A stretch of DNA of 64,000 bases, taken from Clostridiales bacterium. GTDB lineage: Bacteria; Bacillota; Clostridia; Oscillospirales; Acutalibacteraceae. Below, in pieces: positions 48,901 through 57,157 of this stretch; positions within the stretch are counted from its first letter, which is position 1, and every line of letters begins with the position of its first letter. The position numbers and the translations under genes were made by a program. The DNA is taken from NCBI GenBank assembly GCA_012840445.1, contig DULI01000007.1, positions 310,001-374,000 on the forward strand, written 5' to 3'. The notes under the pieces were generated by a model, which was given only the letters and a program-made list of their open reading frames with translations, was not told the origin of the DNA and ran no database searches.

Positions 48901-50497
48901 CGGCGTATTCCCTGTAGTCAAAAAGCATGCTTCTTACAATCGGCAGACCGGTTTCATAGTTTTCATGCACAAGCTGATAGAATACAGGTAACAGGCGGTA
49001 GCGTAAATTCAAATATTCGCGGTATATGTTTGTAACCTCTTCGCCCCTCAACCACGGCATTCTGCCGGTATCACCACTTGTAACGTGGGGGCGGAAAATC
49101 GGAGATAGCGCACCCATCTGAACCCAGCGCAGGTATTCCGCATCTGTAATGTTTACCGATTTGGTATTGTGGGCTCCAAGATCTGTGCTAACATATGGCA
49201 GTGCGCTGTTAGCGCCGCGGTCAATGGTAGTGGCAAGCTCTTGTAAAATGGTCTCCTGACCGCCGCTTGTATCACCTGTCCACTGGACAGAATACCTGTG
49301 AGCCGCAATATTTGACGGGTTTGCATTGAAACCATTGCTTACACCGTCTATGTTGGACATCATAAACAAACGCCTGTCCGGATATGCTGCTTTTGCAGCA
49401 TCGGCATAAACCGCCATACCCATTACTTCATGTGTAAAGCCGTCAAGGGGCTTAATGGTAGTCCACCAGTTGCGGTCGTACCACCAGGCGTCCACTCCCA
49501 GATTTAATATCCTGGTGAGGTTGGTAAAACGGTAATTGATTTCATCAGGTGCCAAAACATTATTCTGTACCTCGCCCGTTTGGGTAGGTTCAGGATGGTC
49601 GTTGAAAATTATTACCACATTTTTATCATGGGCTTTCTGTAAAAACCCCTGCATATTCGGGAAAAGGTCGGTATTTATATCATATCCTATTCCAGAAGTT
49701 GCGCGGCGCCAATCGGTATCAATAACCAGTACGTCCAGTGGAAGGTTTCTGCTGTGGTATCCGTCTATCTGCGCCAGTGCGGTACTTTCGCTATAGGGAT
49801 AATAGCGGCTGTCCCATGCTCCCAATACCGCCAGCGGCACCATTTCGGTCCGCCCTGTAAGCCTTACAAAATCCTTCCTTAACTGTTTATGGTCATTATT
49901 GGGCAGGAATATGTACATATCGGGCGCATCATTGGTCAAATCCCATCCGTTGGTTTGCCTGAATTCTGTGTTGCTGTCAGGCTGCGGCGCAAATCCCCAT
50001 TCGGCCGGCACTATCCTCGGTGTGTCTGCAATTTCCCATACATATACATCTTCCGCTAAATCCGGGAGGTAAATTTTATTGGAAGGCAGTTTGGTATATT
50101 TCCAAAGCTGTTTGCCCTGTTTATCATAGATTTTGACATCTGAAAGCGTCTTAGCAGATTTAGCTATTTCGATCTTTACATTGCTTGTAGTCAATATAAC
50201 GGAATTCCCGGTCTCGGATTTTATTACATTATCTCCGTCCCAGTCAGCCCTGTTTACAATGTGAAAGGTGTTCCGATCCTCGAACCCTTTGGGTCCTTTT
50301 TCCTCGATACGCACTAAGGTCGGTGATAAGACCTGAACCCTGACATTGTTTTCAATAACGGTCATTATATCACCTCCTGATAAAACTTTTGCTTTTACAC
50401 TGCCAGTATTTTTATTCAGCACGACTGAAGACATCACAATGCTTGATCCAAATATAAAGGTTAGCAGTGCAGCCAGCAAACGTTTTGGCTTTTTCAT
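45932..50497 (-). CDS. Secreted GH31 glycosidase with inserted PA14 domain and dockerin
   Basis: 1521 residues. Signal peptide (1 to about 36), N-terminal beta-sandwich, then a GH31 TIM barrel (VLGAWDSRYYPYSE, LDVLVIDTDWR) with nucleophile D341 in WWYDRNWW and acid/base D409 in WTGDTSGG. A PA14 domain (about 580-705, LKAEFFTNPN, YTDDGCRLYVDGK) is inserted in the C-terminal sheet domain, which resumes at WIPEGEWIDTCTGR. Long beta-rich modules follow, then a type I dockerin (GDTNYDGRITVADIIGIR, DVSEDDRLTVADIIATR). GH31 includes alpha-glucosidases, alpha-xylosidases and alpha-galactosidases; the substrate is undetermined. GGAGG precedes the ATG by 9 nt. Monocistronic. Confidence 0.88.
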   Translation of the reverse strand: MKKPKRLLAALLTFIFGSSIVMSSVVLNKNTGSVKAKVLSGGDIMTVIENNVRVQVLSPTLVRIEEKGPKGFEDRNTFHIVNRADWDGDNVIKSETGNSVILTTSNVKIEIAKSAKTLSDVKIYDKQGKQLWKYTKLPSNKIYLPDLAEDVYVWEIADTPRIVPAEWGFAPQPDSNTEFRQTNGWDLTNDAPDMYIFLPNNDHKQLRKDFVRLTGRTEMVPLAVLGAWDSRYYPYSESTALAQIDGYHSRNLPLDVLVIDTDWRRATSGIGYDINTDLFPNMQGFLQKAHDKNVVIIFNDHPEPTQTGEVQNNVLAPDEINYRFTNLTRILNLGVDAWWYDRNWWTTIKPLDGFTHEVMGMAVYADAAKAAYPDRRLFMMSNIDGVSNGFNANPSNIAAHRYSVQWTGDTSGGQETILQELATTIDRGANSALPYVSTDLGAHNTKSVNITDAEYLRWVQMGALSPIFRPHVTSGDTGRMPWLRGEEVTNIYREYLNLRYRLLPVFYQLVHENYETGLPIVRSMLFDYREYAAANTSDQYMLGEDILIAPVIDTSKKVLPTEWVTTEDGQPGLKAEFFTNPNLSGSPALTKTVSCVDFNWGMGSPESGIGEDNFSIRFSGKFTPAEDVRLEAYTDDGCRLYVDGKLVINSWVPQEAKSIVSETVFKKGKTYNLVFEYFELTRDAVCRLGCVSADTISRRSVWIPEGEWIDTCTGRTVYGPQTITVECGIDRMPIFVKKGAVIPLADHMLTTSEKDWSHLTLDVYPSQRYSDTTILYEDDTVSNDYKNGLYRTTELSYRFDENKNAAVVKIAAAQGVFNGDRAFTNRNWTIRVHQPENWGELKTAKLANGTVLSFRKIEKDMDAMPFAISGGATDGAVYEIELSSNVYEAQTIYLQFDGVQDPPVPEADYDVPRTRSAEPKAVAVQRTINITPNMPERVNLSGEGTTDWVFTGVNGKLTRKSGVEPKIHVKYPTYINLMYDYRTRFSFTDGTNGLPVVDSQRGVYHNVLNDAFEWWVMSGSQTQQLNLYIGGWNGAGKLEIYDESGGKVDTYQFESSGGISFYRIVSINFRSNTPARLHIKYTLVNAYVQGGNITFPAATLKTIPEQPSIDKNITEEQAGTYVNLTDIGNADWMAVSKDAQNNLDRKANVRAQLSLTRKPQNVQLKEFRDLSSLITWWDGSVAAAQYLQGLATDTLNEYFEFTADSNKYTKSLILFISGSQVKGIIEVFDETENGNLIKHEIDFQGSPEIRRIKINYSSDWESKLHVRYKLDEKYNQNGYISFTAAALYQANELIINTGAYQPDTWTDKDVIIRLSSTNPPATDGYEVNINNTGWKRAEGDTIRVIEDGVYNFDFRIFNKGLGATADVKTLVVKKDSKAAELGIIVDEGSGSGRIFKPRLLPGSVSEVTIYYSVDGGSWKVLKDQLVDTNQIQGVVYRFKAVNQSGVESAVVAKTPDSEITLIGDTNYDGRITVADIIGIRRLIMEYDEYDADLFIRADVSEDDRLTVADIIATRAIILSQP

Positions 50498-50647
50498 AGA
50501 TTCTTTCCTCCATGAAATGTTTTTATGTGCAATTTTAACAGATGCCGTTGCTATTAGTATAAAACATAAAATTCCCTATTTCTATGCCAGTTTTATACCT
50601 ATTTGCCTCAAAAATAATTATTTAACTTCAAAACGAATTCTGCGCAT

Positions 50648-50672
50648 AAAAACGCCCGCTCTATGCGGGCAT
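50648..50672 (-). terminator. Intrinsic terminator of the ccsA-resB unit
   Basis: On the minus strand GCCCGC (50670-50665), loop ATAGA, GCGGGC (50659-50654), then GTTTTTA. Confidence 0.8.
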
Positions 50673-50690
50673 TGGATTTACGTTATTAAA

Positions 50691-51467
50691 TTATACTGAA
50701 TAAGCGTGCCTTGACCCCGCGCCTATGATATTTACAAAGAAAAGCGTGATGATTATGCACATAAAACCGAGTATTACAAAAAGTTTTGAATACTTCGCAG
50801 TGCTTTTGTGCCTTCTAAAGTGCAAATAGAGCATAAACATAAGCCAGGTCATAAGCGCCCAGTTTTCTTTAATATCCCAACTCCAGAAATTTCCCCAGAC
50901 TTCATTAGCCCAAACAGCGCCAATCATCATGCCTGCGGTCATAAACGGGAAAGCCATGCAGGACAGCACATATGCTCCGTTGTCTAACATAGATTTTTTG
51001 TCAGGGCTTTTATTGATAAAGCTTAATACAGCGACAAAAAAGGCAACCGTGCCAAGAGAATAAGCAAACATATAGACCAGTACATGCGGGACAAACCATA
51101 CCGACTGCAGCGCCGGCGGGAAAGCCCATTTCGAAGTGGCATTCATAAACGACACGCCGGTCATTATTATGGCTGCGGCAAAGGCAAAATAATTTGCCAT
51201 CCAGTCGAATTTATACATAAAATGCACATATAAAAACAGAGGAAGAAAACACATACCCAAAAAGGTCAGCACCTGATACATACTTACAAAGGGCACATAA
51301 CCGTTAACTATCCAGTTGTTTATCACCAATGACACATTAAGGGCAAATGCCGCACCCCATGTAAATCTTGCAGCCGATTTAAGCTTTTTGACAAAAAACA
51401 GCCCAAAGGAAAGGTAATATAACACCGCCGATGCAATCGCAACAAGCTTTAAAATTACGGGACTCAT
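50691..51467 (-). CDS. ccsA: Cytochrome c biogenesis protein CcsA/ResC (haem handling)
   Basis: 258 residues, about eight membrane helices, with the tryptophan-rich WWD haem motif WGNFWSWDIKENWAL and conserved histidines (FVPHVLVYMFAYS; the C-terminal GSRHAYSV). With ResB it moves haem across the membrane and joins it to apocytochrome c. The ATG overlaps the resB stop by 4 bp. No c-type cytochrome (CxxCH) gene was recognised in the window. Confidence 0.9.
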   Translation of the reverse strand: MSPVILKLVAIASAVLYYLSFGLFFVKKLKSAARFTWGAAFALNVSLVINNWIVNGYVPFVSMYQVLTFLGMCFLPLFLYVHFMYKFDWMANYFAFAAAIIMTGVSFMNATSKWAFPPALQSVWFVPHVLVYMFAYSLGTVAFFVAVLSFINKSPDKKSMLDNGAYVLSCMAFPFMTAGMMIGAVWANEVWGNFWSWDIKENWALMTWLMFMLYLHFRRHKSTAKYSKLFVILGFMCIIITLFFVNIIGAGSRHAYSV

Positions 51468-52159
51468 TTTGCATCCCCCATTCTATGCCTTGTAAAGCAC
51501 ATCATACAACTGCCTATAATCATCGTCCATATGCCAGACAAAGAGACATATTCCCCGGGGTCTTTTTTAAACAGTATATTTAACAGGGATTGATTATAAT
51601 GGCTCATAAGGTAAATCTTCCAACCGTTTTTGCGGTACGGATTGTTGACAGTAAGCGCTACTTCGCTTGTCTTTCGGGTTTTGGCATCGGTAATTACCAG
51701 TGTAGCCTCATAATATCTATCGGCTTGGTACCCTCTTTCATCGGGCTCATATTTTTCTACCTTAAAATCCGATACGCCTATATCAAACCCAAGATCTACA
51801 AACATATCCTTTCCGGCCACTTCTTCGCTTCTTTTAATTCTTGAATACTGCTTTCCCGGTTCAACAGGTATTGCAACAGTCAGCTTATCTCCCGATACAT
51901 AATAGATAAAGCTTCCTATTAAAAACAAAACAATACCTGCATGCATCACGTAAAATCCGATCCTGTAGACCGAAAGCTTTGGTTTTCTGGAAAAAAGGCA
52001 AATAGTCTGCAGTGCAACAAACGCGGCGAGAAGGAACACCACCCACACGTTGCTGAACACTTTTACCCCTGTGGCAGAAGACCAGACTGTAAGGCCTAAC
52101 AGAATGACCGTCATTGCGAGCATTATATAATTTGACCACTTGAGTAGCTTCAAGCGCAA
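51464..52159 (-). CDS. resB: Cytochrome c biogenesis protein ResB
   Basis: 231 residues, shorter than typical ResB (over 300). Three N-terminal helices (WSNYIMLAMTVILLGLTVWS; VFLLAAFVALQTICLFS; GFYVMHAGIVLFLIGSFIYY), an extracytoplasmic beta domain (LTVAIPVEPGKQYSR, FKVEKYEPDERGYQ), and a final helix. It partners CcsA. The start is TTG with GGATGGTGA upstream. First gene of the resB-ccsA unit. Confidence 0.85.
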   Translation of the reverse strand: MRLKLLKWSNYIMLAMTVILLGLTVWSSATGVKVFSNVWVVFLLAAFVALQTICLFSRKPKLSVYRIGFYVMHAGIVLFLIGSFIYYVSGDKLTVAIPVEPGKQYSRIKRSEEVAGKDMFVDLGFDIGVSDFKVEKYEPDERGYQADRYYEATLVITDAKTRKTSEVALTVNNPYRKNGWKIYLMSHYNQSLLNILFKKDPGEYVSLSGIWTMIIGSCMMCFTRHRMGDAK

Positions 52160-52225
52160 TCACCATCCATTCTATGTTAACATATCAGTTAATCTTCGCA
52201 AAAGTAATATGTCTTGTTTTTGGTT

Positions 52226-52270
52226 ATAATATCACAATAAATATTGACGGTCAATCAATATTTATTGACA
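52226..52270. promoter_or_regulatory. Divergent promoter and operator between resB and the ArsR-like gene
   Basis: AATAAATATTGA (52236-52247) and TCAATATTTATT (52255-52266) form a 12-bp dyad with 7-bp centre; TTGACGGTCAA overlaps it as a second dyad. On the minus strand TTGACC (52254-52249) and TATTAT (52231-52226) are 17 bp apart, giving a resB promoter inside the dyad. TTGACA at 52265-52270 may serve the + strand gene. Confidence 0.65.
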
Positions 52271-52338
52271 AATCAGAAATTTATGCTAACATTATAAACG
52301 CATATTAATTATACGATTAACTTAAAAGGGGATATAAC

Positions 52339-53232
52339 ATGAAATTGACTTTAAATGACGAAAGTTTAATGGTGTTTAAGGCCTTGGCGTGCAGTACCCG
52401 CCTTAGAATATTGGAATTAATCGCAAATACCCCCTTGAATCAGCGCCAGATAGCCGAAAACCTTAACATTAGCACCGCCATAATTTCGGAACATATAAAG
52501 CAACTTGAAGAAGCGGGGCTTGTCAAAGTAGGCGGCGGTGAAAGGGGACAAGGCAAGCAAAAAATCTGCTATCTTGCAACAAACAGTATAAATATAGAGT
52601 TAACAAAACAGTGCAATAACAATGTAAACAGGTTTTCCATACCTATTGGGCTGTATTCAAAGCACAAGGCTGTGCCCACCTGCGGAATAGCAAGCTCAGA
52701 TAGGCTTATAGGTGGCGTGTTTGACGACCCAATGGTATTCTTTGACCCGGCAAGAAGCGATGCCCGCCTGATTTGGTTTACCAAAGGCTATCTTGAATAT
52801 ATTATTCCAATTAAGGACGAGTGTAGAAATATTACTCGCCTTGAGATTTCAATGGAACTTGCTTCCGAACACCCAGGTCACAAAAATGTCTGGCCGTCTG
52901 AAATATCATTTTATATTAATGGAATCCACATCGGTAACTGGATAAGCCCCGGCAACTACGGAGACAGGCGCGGGAAATACACTCCCGAATGGTGGAGCCC
53001 CCATTGTAGCCAGTACGGCCTGCTTAAAACCCTGATAATAGATAACAGCGGCTGTTACATGGACGAAGAAAAAATGTCGGATGTCAGTCTTAATTCACTT
53101 AATATTTCCAATAAATTTACTTTCAGGATGGCAGTTGAGGAGGATGCAAACCCCGCCGGAGGGCTGACCATTTTCGGCAGAGGCTTTGGGGACTATAATC
53201 AGGACATTGAAGTTGCCACCTATTACGAGTAA
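52339..53232 (+). CDS. ArsR-like winged-helix regulator with a C-terminal beta-sandwich domain
   Basis: 297 residues. Residues about 5-85 are an ArsR-type winged helix (FKALACSTRLRILELIAN, IAENLNISTAIISEHIKQLE). The remaining 210 residues are a beta-rich domain (EISFYINGIHIGNWISPGNY, WWSPHCSQYGLLKTLII) found in a clostridial family of predicted regulators; it resembles sugar-binding jelly rolls, so a ligand-sensing role is plausible. It is divergent from resB across a long dyad. Confidence 0.8.
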   Translation: MKLTLNDESLMVFKALACSTRLRILELIANTPLNQRQIAENLNISTAIISEHIKQLEEAGLVKVGGGERGQGKQKICYLATNSINIELTKQCNNNVNRFSIPIGLYSKHKAVPTCGIASSDRLIGGVFDDPMVFFDPARSDARLIWFTKGYLEYIIPIKDECRNITRLEISMELASEHPGHKNVWPSEISFYINGIHIGNWISPGNYGDRRGKYTPEWWSPHCSQYGLLKTLIIDNSGCYMDEEKMSDVSLNSLNISNKFTFRMAVEEDANPAGGLTIFGRGFGDYNQDIEVATYYE

Positions 53233-53240
53233 ATTAAAAT

Positions 53241-53295
53241 ACCGCCGGATACCGGCGGCAAATCAAAAAGCAGAACGGCTTCGTTCTGCTTTTAT
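53241..53295. terminator. Two hairpins between convergent genes
   Basis: CCGCCGG/CCGGCGG (53242-53258), then AAAAGCAGAACG (53267-53278) with CGTTCTGCTTTT (53282-53292) and a T-rich tail. Confidence 0.75.
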
Positions 53296-53769
53296 TTATT
53301 TCTCTCCATCGCGGCGGGCGGTTCCCGAACCGTGCTGTTTTAACGAGGCTCGGGTCTTTCTCAGCTCAGCAAGCGTGGCAGTAAGCGATTCATCGGCTTT
53401 TTTCATAAGGTCGTCCACAAAATCCTGTGCAGCCTTGCGCATTTCACGGCTTTTGGTCTGGGCCGCCGAAATAATCTCGCTGGCCTTTGCCTGGGCAAGA
53501 CGCGTTATCTCCTCCTGGGCTACCATTGCTTTTGCCCGTTCCTCGGCAGCCCTGATAATCCCGTCGGCCTCGCGTTTGGCTGTGGTTATAATATCTGCCC
53601 TGTCAGCCACAATACCTCTTGCCTGTTTAATTTCGGTAGGCAAATTAAGACGTATATCGTCAACAATAGCTCTGAGTTTTTCCACATCAATAATAGACCG
53701 ACCGCCCGGCATGCGGATACCCTTGTCCAACAATTCGTCCAGTTGATCCAAAAAATCTTCTATATTCAT
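53296..53769 (-). CDS. Coiled-coil protein of unknown function (ATPase/V-type subunit-like)
   Basis: 157 residues: an N-terminal MNIEDFLDQLDELLDKG helix, GGRSIIDVEKLRAIVDDIR, and then a long Ala/Glu/Lys/Arg-rich coiled coil (about 50-145) resembling ATP-synthase b/E-type stalks. No catalytic motif. Its ATG overlaps the coaD stop. A comparable small coiled-coil gene next to coaD and rsmD is common in Clostridia, sometimes labelled ATPase; function is unknown. Confidence 0.75.
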   Translation of the reverse strand: MNIEDFLDQLDELLDKGIRMPGGRSIIDVEKLRAIVDDIRLNLPTEIKQARGIVADRADIITTAKREADGIIRAAEERAKAMVAQEEITRLAQAKASEIISAAQTKSREMRKAAQDFVDDLMKKADESLTATLAELRKTRASLKQHGSGTARRDGEK

Positions 53770-54266
53770 TACTTCGACCCCTTTCCATTAAGTCTGCTGA
53801 TAATAAAGTCATGTATACATTCGGGCACAAAATCCCGAATATCCCCGCCCATACTGCCAATAAGTTTAACCATACTTGAACTTAAGTACATATATTCTGC
53901 GCTGGTTGTAAGAAACAAGGTTTCAGTATTTTGGTTCAGTTTCTTGTTGGTCAAGGCCATTTGAAATTCATATTCAAAGTCTGAAACTGCTCGAAGGCCC
54001 TTCACTATTACTCTCGCATTGTGAATTTTCGTATAATCGGCAAGCAAACCGTTGTATGAATCTATCTCGATATTTGGAATATCAGAAATAGACTTTCTTA
54101 TCATATCAAGCCGCTCTTCCACCGTGAAGGTAGATACCTTGTCCGCATTTTTCATTACAACCACAATAACTTTATCAAACATTGAGCTTGCACGTTTTAT
54201 TATGTCAATATGCCCAAAGGTAATCGGGTCAAAACTGCCCGGGCATACTGCGGTTATGCTCTTCAC
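53769..54266 (-). CDS. coaD: Phosphopantetheine adenylyltransferase
   Basis: 165 residues: the nucleotidyltransferase motif CPGSFDPITFGHIDIIKRA, KGLRAVSDFEYEFQMA, and TTSAEYMYLSSSMVKLIG with the (S)SS-V-K block. It makes dephospho-CoA from 4'-phosphopantetheine and ATP. The start is GTG 54266, 5 nt after the rsmD stop, with GGGGAG inside the end of rsmD; longer in-frame versions run into rsmD. Confidence 0.93.
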   Translation of the reverse strand: MKSITAVCPGSFDPITFGHIDIIKRASSMFDKVIVVVMKNADKVSTFTVEERLDMIRKSISDIPNIEIDSYNGLLADYTKIHNARVIVKGLRAVSDFEYEFQMALTNKKLNQNTETLFLTTSAEYMYLSSSMVKLIGSMGGDIRDFVPECIHDFIISRLNGKGSK

Positions 54267-54270
54267 CTTA

Positions 54271-54813
54271 TTAACTCTCCCCTTTGCGGTACACTGAAAT
54301 AATTGTTTTGCCGAATTTATGGCTTTTGTGAAGAAAGAACGCTTCAACTTCTTGCGGCATATACTGATGAATGTAATGCTCACAAATAATTATACCATGT
54401 TCGCTCATGTTTTGGGCAGTAAGCCTTAACGCCTTTTCCATAATCCCTTCGTGATACGGCGGGTCTAAAAAGGCGATATCGTACTTTTGCTTGCAGTTTT
54501 TTAAATACATTTCATAATCGGTATATAAAACCTTTGCCTTTGCAAAAAGCCCTGTTTTCTGTAGGTTGGCTTTAACCGTTTGGATTGATGCAGATGAATT
54601 ATCAATAAAAGTTGCCGAAGCCGCATTTCGGCTTAAAGCCTCTATACCAAGCTGCCCCGTGCCTGCAAACAAATCTAGGACATGTCTTCCATCTATTTCA
54701 AATTGAATAATACTGAAAATGGCCTCTTTAACCCGCTCGGAAGTCGGACGAACATCATTTCCGGGCAGGGTCTGAAGCCTACGGCTTTTGGCAGTCCCTG
54801 TGATTACTCTCAT
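54271..54813 (-). CDS. rsmD: 16S rRNA (guanine966-N2)-methyltransferase
   Basis: 180 residues: MRVITGTAKSRRLQTLPG, VRPTSERVKEAIFSI, SAM motif LDLFAGTGQLGIEALSR, and catalytic FLDPPYHEG. It methylates G966 in the small ribosomal subunit. GAGGG precedes the ATG. First of the rsmD-coaD-coiled-coil operon. Confidence 0.94.
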   Translation of the reverse strand: MRVITGTAKSRRLQTLPGNDVRPTSERVKEAIFSIIQFEIDGRHVLDLFAGTGQLGIEALSRNAASATFIDNSSASIQTVKANLQKTGLFAKAKVLYTDYEMYLKNCKQKYDIAFLDPPYHEGIMEKALRLTAQNMSEHGIIICEHYIHQYMPQEVEAFFLHKSHKFGKTIISVYRKGES

Positions 54814-55067
54814 TTTACTACCCTCGCTAGCTTTACTTTATTATCACACTATATGTCTTAATTTGTCAACAATTATTTACACAATTAAGTTAAATATATT
54901 ATGCCTATCGGCCTATATATTATAAGCATACAAAATATTAAGCAGATTCTTAGAGGTTTTATATATTTAAATTATTATATTTTTTAGTATAATATAATAA
55001 AATTTTGTAAGTTTTGTAAAAATTTCTATAATATATAACCTCTTTTACATATTTTAACATAAAAATT

Positions 55068-55134
55068 ATATCTTATAGTGTAAGATATTGATTAAACCTC
55101 CGTTAGAACTTTACATAAGATTTATATCTTATGT
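55068..55134 (+). promoter_or_regulatory. Two related dyads upstream of the GH76 gene
   Basis: ATATCTTA-5-TAAGATAT (55068-55088) and ACATAAGAT-TTAT-ATCTTATGT (55113-55134) share an ATCTTA/TAAGAT core. They lie in a 350-bp, very AT-rich gap (54814-55164) with no gene. They could be operator sites or leader hairpins. Confidence 0.5.
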
Positions 55135-55164
55135 AGAAATATATCAGAAAAGGAGGAATCAGGC

Positions 55165-57111
55165 ATGCTTAGAAACAAACCCGCGTTAAGAATCCTTGGC
55201 ATAGTCATGTCCTTTGTAATGGTATTTGTAGCAATGGCCGCTGTGCAGGGTCAGTCATCCAAAGTTTCAGCGGCAGAAACACCCGGAATAGTATCAGGTG
55301 CTATCTACAAAATCATTGCAAAGTGCAGCAACAAGGTTTTAAATGCAGACAATGCGGGGCTTACCAATGGCACGAACATCAACCAGTGGACCGATACGGG
55401 CAGCAATGCACAGAGATTCAGAATAGAGTATACCGGCAACAGCCTGTATAGGATAGTCTCTGTCAGCAGCGGCCTCGTCGTGGACGTTGACGGCGCAAAC
55501 AATAATGACGGTTCCAACATCCACCTTTGGCAATGGCTCAATCAGGGGAATCAAAAGTTTTATATCGATGACCTTGGCGGAGGCTACTACCGTTTCAGAC
55601 CTGAGAGTGCGCCCGGAAAATGCATGGATGTAAGTGGAGCCTCCCCAGACGAAGGCGCCAACGTTCAGCAGTGGACAATAAATAATACCGACGCACAGGC
55701 ATGGTATCTGCAAATCCAGTCCGAGCAGCCCGAAGCACCAACAGTAGACATCGGCAAAGCTGCTTTGAACAGTTTTATTAATAAATACTACACCGTATCC
55801 AACGGACAGGGTCGTTTCACTGGCGAAGGGTTCTGGACCGTAGCTGAAATATTCGAAATTATAATCGATGCATATAACCGCTATGGAACCGGAACTTACC
55901 GTGATATGATAAACCAGATATATAACGGTTTTGTAGCCGATTACGGTACCAACTGGTCCTGGAATGGATACAACGACGATATTATGTGGATGGTGCTCGG
56001 ATGCATTAGGGCTTATCTTGCTACCGGGAACACCACCTACCTTAATCAGGCTAAAACCCACTTTGACATTGTTTATTCGAGGGCATGGAGTAGCCACCTT
56101 GGTGGAGGGCTTTGGTGGAACACCCAGAACTATACCAAAAATTCCTGCATAAATGGACCCGCTGCTATTGCGGCCGTTTATCTTGCAAAACTTACCGGCG
56201 ACAGCAGTTATGCCACCAAGGCAGTCAATATTTATAACTGGCAGCGCGCCAATCTCTATGAACCCGCTACCGGCAAGGTTTACGACTCTTATGATATTTA
56301 CGGAAACAAAAACACATGGAGCTCGACCTATAACCAGGGAACATTTATCGGTGCAGCATTAATGCTCTACGACTACTATGGAAATTCCAGCTATTTGAAC
56401 GACGCTATAAAAGCCGCCGATTATACCATGAACAATATGTATGCGGGCGGAGTTATGAATAATGAAGAGTCGGGCGGAGACCTGCCAGGATTTAAAGGTA
56501 TATTCATGCGCTATATCAGAAAACTGATAATTGACGAAAACCAAACGCAGTATATCCCATGGCTTCAGAAAAACGCCGCTGTCGCATGGAACAATCGCAA
56601 TACCCAGGGTTTAATTATGACCCAGTGGGCAACCCGCACAAAAGAAACCTCCTATTCCGCCTGGAGCTGCTCGGCAGCCGTTTCCCTGCTTATCAATTGC
56701 CCGGTTTCTACCAATGTAATTAAAAACGCCTATTCAAGAATTGAAGCCGAGGATTTCGAGGAGATAAGAGGCTGCATTTCCGAGCCCTGCCCAGACGGAA
56801 CCTATAATCTTGGCGGAGTACTAAACGGCCATTACACCGTTTATAAGAATGTCAACTTCGGCAGCAGCCGCCCATACACTGCGCAATTCAGAGTTTCATC
56901 AATATCAAGCGGAGGCACCATCGAGATTCGACTTGGCAGTACGACAGGAACCCTGCTAGGCACTCTTATCGTAAGCAATAATGGAGCTTGGGAAAATTAC
57001 AACACCCAGTCATGCAGTGTGGGTTCGGTGACCGGGGTTCATGATGTATATCTTGTATTCAAAGGAAGCGGATATATAGTCAACCTAAACTGGTTCCAGT
57101 TCAGCAGATAA
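55165..57111 (+). CDS. Secreted GH76 alpha-1,6-mannanase with ricin-type and CBM6 modules
   Basis: 648 residues. Signal peptide (1 to about 37); ricin-type beta-trefoil/CBM13 (about 42-190, with repeated Q-x-W: NQWTD, HLWQWLN, QQWTINN); GH76 (alpha/alpha)6 barrel (about 200-515) with the catalytic Asp pair in NGYNDDIMWM; CBM6-like domain (about 525-648, YSRIEAEDFEEIRG to NLNWFQFSR). GH76 endo-acts on alpha-1,6-mannan, as in yeast walls. No dockerin, unlike the other glycosidases here, so it is probably freely secreted. AAGGAGG precedes the ATG. Confidence 0.92.
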   Translation: MLRNKPALRILGIVMSFVMVFVAMAAVQGQSSKVSAAETPGIVSGAIYKIIAKCSNKVLNADNAGLTNGTNINQWTDTGSNAQRFRIEYTGNSLYRIVSVSSGLVVDVDGANNNDGSNIHLWQWLNQGNQKFYIDDLGGGYYRFRPESAPGKCMDVSGASPDEGANVQQWTINNTDAQAWYLQIQSEQPEAPTVDIGKAALNSFINKYYTVSNGQGRFTGEGFWTVAEIFEIIIDAYNRYGTGTYRDMINQIYNGFVADYGTNWSWNGYNDDIMWMVLGCIRAYLATGNTTYLNQAKTHFDIVYSRAWSSHLGGGLWWNTQNYTKNSCINGPAAIAAVYLAKLTGDSSYATKAVNIYNWQRANLYEPATGKVYDSYDIYGNKNTWSSTYNQGTFIGAALMLYDYYGNSSYLNDAIKAADYTMNNMYAGGVMNNEESGGDLPGFKGIFMRYIRKLIIDENQTQYIPWLQKNAAVAWNNRNTQGLIMTQWATRTKETSYSAWSCSAAVSLLINCPVSTNVIKNAYSRIEAEDFEEIRGCISEPCPDGTYNLGGVLNGHYTVYKNVNFGSSRPYTAQFRVSSISSGGTIEIRLGSTTGTLLGTLIVSNNGAWENYNTQSCSVGSVTGVHDVYLVFKGSGYIVNLNWFQFSR

Positions 57112-57122
57112 TATAAAAGATT

Positions 57123-57157
57123 AAAAGCTTCCCCTGTTTTGGGGAAGCTTTTTTATT
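57123..57157. terminator. Bidirectional terminator
   Basis: AAAAGCTTCCCC (57123-57134), loop TGTTTT, GGGGAAGCTTTT (57141-57152), then TTATTTTATTT. Shared with the convergent diguanylate cyclase gene. Confidence 0.88.

Noticed and set aside
55339-56097. A 252-codon open frame antisense to the GH76 gene
   Set aside because: Complete overlap with a well-supported glycosidase, no ribosome site and no recognisable motif.
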